From Alkalihalobacillus bogoriensis ATCC BAA-922 (GTDB lineage: Bacteria > Bacillota > Bacilli > Bacillales > Bacillaceae_F), in assembly GCF_000621445.1 (NCBI RefSeq), contig NZ_KK211278.1, positions 186,001-250,000 on the forward strand: 64,000 bases of DNA, written 5' to 3'. Position 1 is the first letter of the stretch, and the number at the start of each line of letters is the position of its first letter. The notes beneath the pieces were generated by a model, which was given only the letters and a program-made list of their open reading frames with translations, did not search any database and was not told the origin of the DNA. Shown here piece by piece: positions 42,921 to 49,082 of the stretch. A program made the translations under genes and the position numbers.

Positions 42921-42985
42921 GTTAAAAAATTTTGTAAAAAGAAGTAAAATATAACTATACAATTTAAGGATAGAGGTGTGTCCAT

Positions 42986-43492
42986 ATGGCTATGTCTTCT
43001 TATTATAAAAATATTCGAGACAAAATCGGGTCTGATCTTATGTTTATGCCTAGTGTTGCTGCAATCGTGCGTAATGAAAAAGGAGAAATTTTATTTCAAA
43101 ATAAAGGGAATGGAGAAAAGTGGAGTTTGCCAGCGGGTGCCATTGAACTAGGGGAAGCACCTGCCCAAGCTGTTATTCGTGAGGTTTGGGAAGAAACAGG
43201 CTTAACTGTTATCCCTAAAATCTTACTCGGTGTGTTTGGCGGGAAGGAATTTCGTTACGAATATCCGAATGGTCATAAAGTAGAGTACAATCTTTTTATG
43301 TTTGAATGTGAAGTGATAGAAGGCACGCTCTGTCCAAAAGATGAGGAAACGGCTGAATTGCAATATTTTCATCTGGATTACATACCAGACCTTGCGATTC
43401 CTTATCCAAAAGTTATTTTTGAACAATCGGGTCGCAGTGAAGTATACTTTCAATGGGATGAACAATGGCTTAATGCCATATCGCAAAAATAG
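42986..43492 (+). CDS. NUDIX hydrolase
   Basis: This 168-aa protein has the Nudix box GAIELGEAPAQAVIREVWEE TG at about residues 52-74, fold opening SVAAIVRNEKGEILFQNKG, and the ending YFQWDEQWLN. The N-terminal SSYYKNIRDKIG extension is common in this subgroup. AGAGGTGTG precedes the ATG. It is divergent from the SEDS gene and followed closely by a fragment of another NUDIX gene. Confidence 0.92.
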   Translation: MAMSSYYKNIRDKIGSDLMFMPSVAAIVRNEKGEILFQNKGNGEKWSLPAGAIELGEAPAQAVIREVWEETGLTVIPKILLGVFGGKEFRYEYPNGHKVEYNLFMFECEVIEGTLCPKDEETAELQYFHLDYIPDLAIPYPKVIFEQSGRSEVYFQWDEQWLNAISQK

Positions 43493-43511
43493 GAGTTGGA
43501 GGAGTGAAACG

Positions 43512-43577
43512 GTGGATATTACGTTTTATTTAGAGCAAGGTGTTTTTAATTTATTATTTCTTCTTCTAAAACATTAA
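43512..43577 (+). pseudogene. N-terminal fragment of a split NUDIX gene
   Basis: GTG at 43512, with TTGGAGGAGTGAAAC upstream, opens MDITFYLEQGVFN. Many Bacillus NUDIX proteins begin this way (MDITF...GxFNYRV). Here the sequence turns unrelated after VFN and stops at 43575. The matching C-terminal half is found 1.9 kb downstream, at 45460-45773. Confidence 0.72.
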
Positions 43578-43788
43578 AAAGAGTATTTGAAACATTATCC
43601 GTTTAACAATCATTTTCCGTTTCATTTTTTGAACGGGTTTGATGTACCAACGTTTTCATTAGATTCATTGATTTCATCGATCATATCATTTTCAAAGGTG
43701 ACTAAAAGTTATGCAATCGGATATTGCATAAGCTATGACACATTATGTTAATATTTACTATTTTATTTAAAATATAGTATGCTAAGAT

Positions 43789-43923
43789 ATGAAAATATTA
43801 GAAAAAGAATCTATGAAACTATTTAAAAATGGAGAATTAGACGGTTATAAAGAGGTAGATCGAACTAATTATGTTTATTCCATTATGTATAACTGGGGTC
43901 AATCAAGTTATGAATTTTGTTAG
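43789..43923 (+). CDS. Short ORF, first-copy counterpart of the 44627 gene leader
   Basis: This 44-aa ORF begins MKILEKESMKLFKNGELDGY and ends SSYEFC. Its upstream 50 nt and first codons closely match the region before 44627: both contain TATTTAAAA, ATAGTAT and ATGAAAATA followed by TTAGAAAAA or CTAGAAAAA. It probably represents a remnant of an older module whose second gene is the small membrane protein at 43946. No ribosome-binding site is visible, so translation is doubtful. Confidence 0.35.
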   Translation: MKILEKESMKLFKNGELDGYKEVDRTNYVYSIMYNWGQSSYEFC

Positions 43924-43945
43924 TGTGAGGTGTAGACTAAATTAA

Positions 43946-44125
43946 ATGAACAAATATCATCGATCGAGTTTAAAGCTAATTTTTATTATTGCTATAACAA
44001 TAATTTTGTTTAAATATTGGTTGGATTTAAAAATAGGTTATGGAATTGTATTTTTGTTTGTAGCTGTTGGTTATGCTATTTACCTTAATTTTAAAGCAGC
44101 TAAAAATAAAGGGAATGAGGAATGA
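43946..44125 (+). CDS. Small two-TM membrane protein, immunity-like
   Basis: This 59-aa protein has two hydrophobic segments (LKLIFIIAITIILFKYW and GIVFLFVAVGYAIYLNF) and a lysine-rich tail. It has the same size, topology and tail as the 65-aa protein at 45228, and both sit downstream of related leader sequences. Small two-TM proteins next to secreted peptide genes are often immunity proteins. That role is inferred. The GAGGTG site is 12 nt from the ATG. Confidence 0.6.
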   Translation: MNKYHRSSLKLIFIIAITIILFKYWLDLKIGYGIVFLFVAVGYAIYLNFKAAKNKGNEE

Positions 44126-44160
44126 AAAAAGATGCGAGAGATTATTCTCGTATCTTTTTT
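44125..44160 (+). terminator. Terminator after small membrane gene
   Basis: AAAAAGATGCGAGA pairs with TCTCGTATCTTTTT around GATTAT, with a long T tract. Confidence 0.9.
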
Positions 44161-44592
44161 TGTGTTTATGGCTTCAACGCAGTATTTGCGTATTTGTCAA
44201 TCTTGTAGTGGTAGCGAAACGAAGTGAGCATAGGGAACGGAAAGGCGTTAACAAATTGCACTAGCCCCGAACCCTCTAGGCATTGAATCGAATGCATTCG
44301 ATTCCTGCCTACCGGCGAGGGAGTCCCTCAAGGATTGAGGGTTGGGGAGTTCGATTAATTGGAGTCTGGGGAAAAGTTCCCCAGTGGGTTTGGGCAACGC
44401 CAAAGGTTTTGTTTTGTTTTCGGATTGAGGGAGTGTAGTCGATTTTATTGATGTTTGTTTAGTGAACTGATTTAGGGACGAGGTTTCTCTTACTCAACAA
44501 TTATTTTGAAATTGGTTCAAATTATGGGAATTTTATCTATCTATTTACAGTAAATTATTTACTGTTTTATTTAAAACATAGTATACTTATAT
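44161..44592. other. GC-rich, highly structured non-coding block
   Basis: This stretch is clearly richer in G and C than its surroundings (about 44200-44420) and has no ORF with a start signal. It contains a perfect 20-nt palindrome (GAATCGAATG/CATTCGATTC, 44285-44304), the hairpins CTGGGGAA/TTCCCCAG and CCCTCAA/TTGAGGG, and long purine runs. It could be a structured RNA, an attachment site or a replication/transfer origin remnant. The right part, from about 44540, is the AT-rich promoter region of the next gene. Confidence 0.55.
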
Positions 44593-44626
44593 ATGAAAAT
44601 ACTAGAAAAAATTGGAGGTTTTGTTC

Positions 44627-45231
44627 GTGGGAAAAATTGTAAGTGTGATTATGCTTTGAGTTTAATAGTTTCTCCCACATTAGTTTCAGCGCAACCAATT
44701 CAAAAAGAACAAGCAACTAACGAGTTGAATGATTATTTGTTTTCATTAAGTAAAGAAAATAAAGTTGATGAATTAGAAGATGTTCTTAGTCTATTAACTG
44801 CTATTGAAGAAATGCCTGCAGAAATTGTTTTTGCTTCAGATAAAGTCAAGGCTCAATGGATATATGTAAAAACAGGAAAAAATATTTCAAATGGTAGACA
44901 AAAATCAGATTTTATTATATATCCAGGTGCGGGAGAAGTTTCTGCATATGCAAGTGTGGGACAAATTGCTGCACTATTAACTTTTACTCCAGCAATATTA
45001 TTGAAAGTTAAAGCTGGTTTAAAGGCAGTTTGTGGAGCGAAAACTTTTGTTCACAAATTTTCTTCTGCATATAAAACACTAAGACATAAAGAAAAAAAAC
45101 CACATACTGCGATTCAACAAGCGGCCCAACGTGCAGCTGCAAAAGCAGCACCAGAAGCACGAGCAGCTTTAGCTGACTTATTTGGTGTTGGTGTAGTTAT
45201 TGGAGCTTGCTCGTGGATTTTTGAAAAATGA
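44627..45231 (+). CDS. Secreted bacteriocin-like protein with N-terminal frameshift
   Basis: TTGGAGGTTTTGTTC places a ribosome-binding site 8 nt before a GTG at 44627 that opens MGKIVSVIML and then stops at 44657. A -1 shift in CTTTG gives MGKIVSVIMLLSLIVSPTLV SA, a standard signal peptide, followed by the long frame to 45231. The mature protein, about 178 aa, is polar at first, then hydrophobic (VGQIAALLTFTPAILLKVKA), alanine-rich (AAQRAAAKAAPEARAALADL), and ends in a glycine-zipper-like GVGVVIGACSWIF. Its size and position before a two-TM gene resemble SdpC-like toxin layouts, but no homology is claimed. An ATG at 44593 gives an unbroken frame but no export signal. Confidence 0.6.
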
Positions 45232-45425
45232 ATAAACTTCAAGAAAAGCTTTTAGCTAGAGTTGATTGGTTTCATATTATTATTTCTTCAATAATGCTCT
45301 TTGCTATATTTTTCTTTCCAGATCCGTTTAAAGCAATTGTTATTGTATGTGGTTTTATTGCGACTATGATTGTTGTGATTTATAATAGAAAAAAATTAAA
45401 AGATGATAATAAAAAGAACGCTTGA
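45228..45425 (+). CDS. Small two-TM membrane protein, candidate immunity protein
   Basis: This 65-aa protein overlaps the stop of the bacteriocin-like gene by 4 nt, so the two are translationally coupled. It has two hydrophobic segments (FHIIISSIMLFAIFFF and AIVIVCGFIATMIVVIY) and the basic tail NRKKLKDDNKKNA. It resembles the 59-aa protein at 43946 in size and layout. Immunity to the neighbouring secreted protein is the simplest reading (inference). Confidence 0.68.
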   Translation: MNKLQEKLLARVDWFHIIISSIMLFAIFFFPDPFKAIVIVCGFIATMIVVIYNRKKLKDDNKKNA

Positions 45426-45440
45426 TAAGCGTTCTTTTTA
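45413..45440 (+). terminator. Terminator of the bacteriocin-like module
   Basis: AAGAACGCTT pairs with AAGCGTTCTT around GAT, followed by T residues; it overlaps the stop codon of the small membrane gene. Confidence 0.88.
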
Positions 45441-45459
45441 TTTGGCATTAATATATTAT

Positions 45460-45773
45460 ATTGAAGAGTTCTTTAGTATGTTTAGAGAAATGAAAGAAGA
45501 GCTCGGATATGATGTTCAAATTGAACAGTTGCTTTGGTTTACTTTGAATACAAAGGAAAGTCATTTCATGAGATTGGATTGATTTACAAAGTCTCTACGA
45601 CTAATAAAGTGAATGTAAATAGCGACTTTTTTTATGGAAAAGAAGGAGAACATTTGTTGTATAACTGGGTTCCTATTGAGGAGCTTAACAAGATTATTTT
45701 ATATCCAGAGTTTTTGAAAACAGGCCTTACTGAACTACCAACAGTGACACAACATCTTATTATCGGTAAATAA
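45460..45773 (+). pseudogene. C-terminal fragment of a split NUDIX gene
   Basis: The frame IEEFFSMFREMKEELGYDVQ contains the second half of a Nudix box (REMKEELGY) and continues IEQLLWF. One indel then moves it to the frame VYFEYKGKSFHEIGLIYKV, WVPIEELNKIILYPEFL and the stop at 45771. These are the usual C-terminal blocks of NUDIX proteins that begin MDITF, and such a beginning lies at 43512. The two pieces bracket the two bacteriocin/immunity-like modules. Confidence 0.78.
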
Positions 45774-45859
45774 AAATATCATGACATAGCCTTATTACGG
45801 TGGGCGTAATTAACATAATCTGTTAAAATGAAAGATAAGAACAGAGAGGGGATGTTTTG

Positions 45860-46242
45860 ATGATTATTGGCCTACATCATGCGCAAATTACAATCCCAAA
45901 AGGTAAGGAAGAAGAGGGAAAACAGTTTTATTGTAATGTATTAGGATTACGGGAAATCGAAAAACCAGCGTCATTACAAGGGAGAGGCGGGTTTTGGTTA
46001 CAGGTGGGGGAAAAGAAGTTCATGTCGGAACAGAAGCTGGTTTTGACCGGTTATCAACAAAAGCTCATTTAGCCTATGAAGTCGAAAATCTAGCATTTTG
46101 GAAAGAAAAATTAAAGAGTCATTCGATTGAGATTCTAGATTCGGTCCCGATTCCTCATTATGAACGGTTTGAATTTCGAGACCCTTTTGGAAATCGGGTT
46201 GAGATGATAAAAGAAATCAGGGACGGAAATGAAGATGAGTAA
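45860..46242 (+). pseudogene. VOC family (glyoxalase) gene, frameshift in a G run
   Basis: ATG at 45860 (after AGAGAGGGGATG) opens MIIGLHHAQITIPKGKEEEG and runs to GGFWLQVG. At the run GGGGG near 46006-46010 the frame must change to continue as GKEVHVGTEAGFDRLSTKAH and finish with FEFRDPFGNRVEMIKE, the standard VOC ending. One base too few or too many in the homopolymer explains it, so phase variation, decay or a sequencing error are all possible. The joined product would be about 127 aa. Confidence 0.78.
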
Positions 46243-46444
46243 TAAAAGAGAATCTCCTGAAAATACGAGAGAAAGACTGCGACAAGAAGAGTTAAAGCGC
46301 AATTCATTAGGTAAGGCAAATGATGCATTTCATCGAGGAAGTAGTGGAAGTTTAGTGGATTTGGTTGGCAGTTTAGGTTGGAAAGGAACAGGGATACTGA
46401 TTGTTGTGATAATTATAGTCGCTTTGATAGTATCTGTATTATAA
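46235..46444 (+). CDS. Small membrane protein, DUF6366-like
   Basis: This 69-71-aa protein has a charged N-terminus (RESPENTRERLRQEELKRNS), a central SLVDLVGSLGWKGTGI segment and one C-terminal membrane helix (ILIVVIIIVALIVSVL). The phrase VGSLGWKGTGI and the overall layout fit the DUF6366 family as I recall it. Its ATG overlaps the stop of the VOC reading frame, so it may be coupled to it. Element E follows. Confidence 0.72.
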   Translation: MSNKRESPENTRERLRQEELKRNSLGKANDAFHRGSSGSLVDLVGSLGWKGTGILIVVIIIVALIVSVL

Positions 46445-46462
46445 CGGGGTAATTGTTTAGAT

Positions 46463-46648
46463 GTAGCGGACATTTGTTCCGCTATTTCAACAAAAATGTA
46501 GTGTTTCAGATATCGTTCGGACAATTATTCCGTTATTTCACCAAATTTAAACTGAATACAACACACTTTCCTGAAATAGCGGAACGAATGTCCGATAGCA
46601 TGTGAGAATCAGTCTTTTTTGATAAAGTAGCGGAACGAATGTCCGTTA
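46463..46648. repeat. Four-box palindromic element, copy E
   Basis: Boxes: TAGCGGACATTTGTTCCGCT, TTCGGACAATTATTCCGTTA, then inverse AATAGCGGAACGAATGTCCG and GTAGCGGAACGAATGTCCGT. It begins 19 nt after the DUF6366-like stop. Confidence 0.93.
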
Positions 46649-46694
46649 GAGGTTCACATTAAACTACATGCACATCAATTGGGAGGTGGATTCG

Positions 46695-47054
46695 GTGGTA
46701 AGAAATTTACTTTACGGAATGAGTATTTCTTTTAGTCTTTATATAATACTTACAATGTTTGTTTTAATGTTTACTAGAAGCTTTGACTTAGAACTTATAA
46801 AAATGTGGGGATTCGGATTGTTTTTGCTCTTGTTTTTAAGTTCATTCCCTTTGTATAAAGCTGTTTATCACGGAGGGAAAGTCGCCAATCCAACTTATAC
46901 AACGTATGTTCCACCAGACGAGCATCACCACCATACCATTCAAAAGAACTATGATTCTAGTAAAAAGCGAAATACAGATCATCTTCAAGGAATATTAATC
47001 TGGTCTAGTGTTTTTATGCTACTGATTACGATATTATTAGCGGTCTTGTTTTAA
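46695..47054 (+). CDS. Three-TM membrane protein with histidine cluster
   Basis: This 119-aa protein has three hydrophobic segments (about residues 4-28, 36-56 and 98-118) and a soluble loop with DEHHHHTIQ. The four consecutive histidines could bind metal. It is not recognised. GGGAGGTGG lies 6-7 nt before the GTG at 46695; the ATG at 46668 sits before that site. Confidence 0.68.
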   Translation: MVRNLLYGMSISFSLYIILTMFVLMFTRSFDLELIKMWGFGLFLLLFLSSFPLYKAVYHGGKVANPTYTTYVPPDEHHHHTIQKNYDSSKKRNTDHLQGILIWSSVFMLLITILLAVLF

Positions 47055-47092
47055 CGAGGGATAAGGTCGTTATCATTATATTACTACTAGTC

Positions 47093-47128
47093 AGTCCACC
47101 TTATTTTACGTATAAGGTGGACTTTTTT
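47093..47128 (+). terminator. Terminator after membrane gene
   Basis: AGTCCACCTTA (47093-47103) pairs with TAAGGTGGACT (47112-47122), followed by T residues. Confidence 0.9.
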
Positions 47129-47221
47129 AATACTTATAAAACCAGAATGAAAAAGCAAATTGTTTGCATAATAAAGTCGTACTCTTTAGTATAAACATAC
47201 GAGAAAAAGGAGGTTGAAAAA

Positions 47222-48349
47222 ATGAACAAAAAATATGAACCGTTATTTACCGAGTATACGTTTAAACGAGGAGTTAGTATAAAAAATCGGATTGTTATGG
47301 CGCCGATGACGAATTTTGCATCTGAAGAAAATGGTGCTGTGAGTGAGGAAGAGCTCGCTTATTATAAAGAACGTTCCAATGGTGTAGGAGCGGTTATTAC
47401 TGCAGTTGCTTATGTAACAAGGGATGGCAAAGGTTTTGTGAATGAAATTAGTGCAGACTCTGATGAGATGATACCAGGCTTAAAGCGATTAGCTTGCACG
47501 ATTAAAGGGCAAGGGGCTAAAGCGATTTTGCAAATTTTTCATGCCGGTAGAATGGCACCACCTGAATTGTTAGAGGATGGTCAATCTGTTAGTGCAAGTG
47601 CGGTGGCTGCGCTTCGTCCGGGGTTAGTGACACCACGCGAGTTAACAGAATCAGAAGTGGATTTAATTATTGAAGCATTTGGACAGGCAACAAGACGTGC
47701 CATTGAAGCAGGTTTTGACGGGGTGGAAATTCACGGAGCGAATACGTATTTAATTCAACAATTTTTCTCTCCGCATTCTAACCGACGAACAGATAAGTGG
47801 GGCGGTACGATTGAAAAGCGGATGGCATTTCCGATAGCGGTTATTGATGCGGTTAAAGCTACGGTAGAGGAACATGCGAAAGAGCCTTTTCTTGTTGGCT
47901 ATCGAATTTCTCCAGAAGAGGTAGAAAACCCGGGGATTACAATGGAAGATACACTTTTGTTTGTCGACAAGTTAGCAGAGCAAGACCTTGATTATTTACA
48001 TATCTCAGTCCAAGATTTTTGGCAAGGGTCGATTAGGGATGAACAGGATAAAACATCAAGAGTCATCCTCATTCATGAGCGTGTTGGTGACAAAGTTCCA
48101 ATTATTGGCGTAGGATCCCTCCATACTCCAGATGATGTCATGAAAGCTTTTGATACAGGTGTACCGATACTTGCATTAGGGCGAGAATTGATTATGGAAC
48201 CAAAATGGGTTGAAAAAGTTCAAGCTGGACAAGAAGATGAAATTGCAACAACGATGACAAAAGAGGACCAACAACGATTAGTTGTCCCGGATACGTTATG
48301 GACAACGATTATGAATACACCTGGTTGGTTTCCGGTTGTAGATAAATAA
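47222..48349 (+). CDS. NADH-dependent flavin oxidoreductase, Old Yellow Enzyme family (YqiG-like)
   Basis: This 375-aa TIM-barrel flavoenzyme binds FMN and reduces activated C=C bonds. Motifs include KNRIVMAPMTNFA at about residues 20-33, the substrate/FMN histidine region FDGVEIHGANTYLIQQFFSP near 164-183, RRTDKWGG near 188-195, and the phosphate-binding ILALGRELIMEPKWVEK near the C-terminus. It resembles YqiG of B. subtilis more than NamA. AAAGGAGGTTGAAAAA precedes the ATG. It is transcribed alone. Confidence 0.93.
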   Translation: MNKKYEPLFTEYTFKRGVSIKNRIVMAPMTNFASEENGAVSEEELAYYKERSNGVGAVITAVAYVTRDGKGFVNEISADSDEMIPGLKRLACTIKGQGAKAILQIFHAGRMAPPELLEDGQSVSASAVAALRPGLVTPRELTESEVDLIIEAFGQATRRAIEAGFDGVEIHGANTYLIQQFFSPHSNRRTDKWGGTIEKRMAFPIAVIDAVKATVEEHAKEPFLVGYRISPEEVENPGITMEDTLLFVDKLAEQDLDYLHISVQDFWQGSIRDEQDKTSRVILIHERVGDKVPIIGVGSLHTPDDVMKAFDTGVPILALGRELIMEPKWVEKVQAGQEDEIATTMTKEDQQRLVVPDTLWTTIMNTPGWFPVVDK

Positions 48350-48363
48350 GGATATTAAAAAAA

Positions 48364-48400
48364 ACTGAGTGAAGAAATCCACTTCACTCAGTCTTTTTTT
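48364..48400 (+). terminator. Terminator of the oxidoreductase gene
   Basis: ACTGAGTGAAG (48364-48374) pairs with CTTCACTCAGT (48382-48392), followed by CTTTTTTT. Confidence 0.92.
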
Positions 48401-48404
48401 GGAA

Positions 48405-48545
48405 GATAAGAAAGCATAAAAATCTTGGTCTATCAGTGAAGCTTTGAAAACTTATTCAAGAAGAGCACTTGGTGTTCACTTTCAAAAGCGGGCAGGGCTC
48501 CGCACTTCCCTTGAAACGAAAGGACGTTTCCCGAGTTTTTTTAAT
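48405..48545 (+). repeat. Dispersed element R2, copy 4
   Basis: It starts GATAAGAAAGCATAAAAATC, continues AGCTTTGAAAACTTATTCAA and CAAAAGCGGGCAGGGCTCC, and ends CTTGAAACGAAAGGACGTTT. It matches copy 1 and, in reverse complement, copy 5. With copy 5 it brackets tandem array 2. Confidence 0.85.
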
Positions 48546-48608
48546 TTCCTGCAAATCTGAAAGCCTGTACTCTCCTCCATGTAACCGTTTATAATACTCA
48601 GGATACTT

Positions 48609-48895
48609 TGTCTAATAGTAGTATTCTATTAGACACTTCTCTCCAATTTTGCACTCATTTTGTCTAATAGAGCCTTTCTATTGGACACTTTTCTCCGATT
48701 TTGCACTCGTTTTGTCTAATAGAGCCTTTCTATTGGACACTTTTCTCCGGTTTTGCACTCGTTTTGTCTAATAGAGCCTTTCTATTGGACACTTTTCTCC
48801 GGTTTTGCACTCGTTTTGTCTAATAGAAGCCTTCTATTAGACATTTCTCTCCGGTTTTACTCTTGTTTTGTTCAATAGAATCTTATAACACACAT
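48609..48895. repeat. 52-nt tandem repeat array 2 (5 full units plus degenerate one)
   Basis: Units begin at 48609, 48661, 48713, 48765, 48817 and (degenerate) 48869, exactly 52 nt apart. Each has TGTCTAATAG, a 7-nt loop, CTATTGGACA or CTATTAGACA (10-bp stem), and a 25-nt pyrimidine-rich linker (CTTTTCTCCGGTTTTGCACT and five more bases). Units 1 and 5 have perfect stems; units 2-4 have one T-G wobble. The sixth unit has lost its right arm. The period, stem, loop and linker lengths equal those of array 1. Confidence 0.97.
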
Positions 48896-48904
48896 TTCAA
48901 ACGC

Positions 48905-49022
48905 CCCCCGTTAAAGAAAAACGCAGGAGCGTCTTTTCTTTTCAAGCGAAGTGCAAAGCCTTCGCTCTTCTAGATTAAGCTTTCAAAGCTTCACTGCTAT
49001 ATCTAAATTTTTAGTACTTTCA
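48905..49022 (-). repeat. Dispersed element R2, copy 5 (inverted)
   Basis: The reverse complement reads AGTGAAGCTTTGAAAGCTTA and further on AAGAGCGAAGGCTTTGCACT, then GAAAAGAAAAGACGCTCCTG and CGTTTTTCTTTAAC. It is the inverse of copy 4, so array 2 lies between inverted repeats of roughly 120-140 nt. Confidence 0.85.
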
Positions 49023-49030
49023 TATATGTC

Positions 49031-49078
49031 AAAAAAGCCTGTAGTTATGATTTCACGAATCATCTACAGGCTTTTTTT
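49031..49078 (-). terminator. Terminator of the MFS gene
   Basis: AAAAAAGCCTGTAG pairs with CTACAGGCTTTTTT, extended by ATGATT/AATCAT, with A/T tracts on both sides. It lies at the stop codon of the minus-strand MFS gene. Confidence 0.9.
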
Positions 49079-49082
49079 GTTT

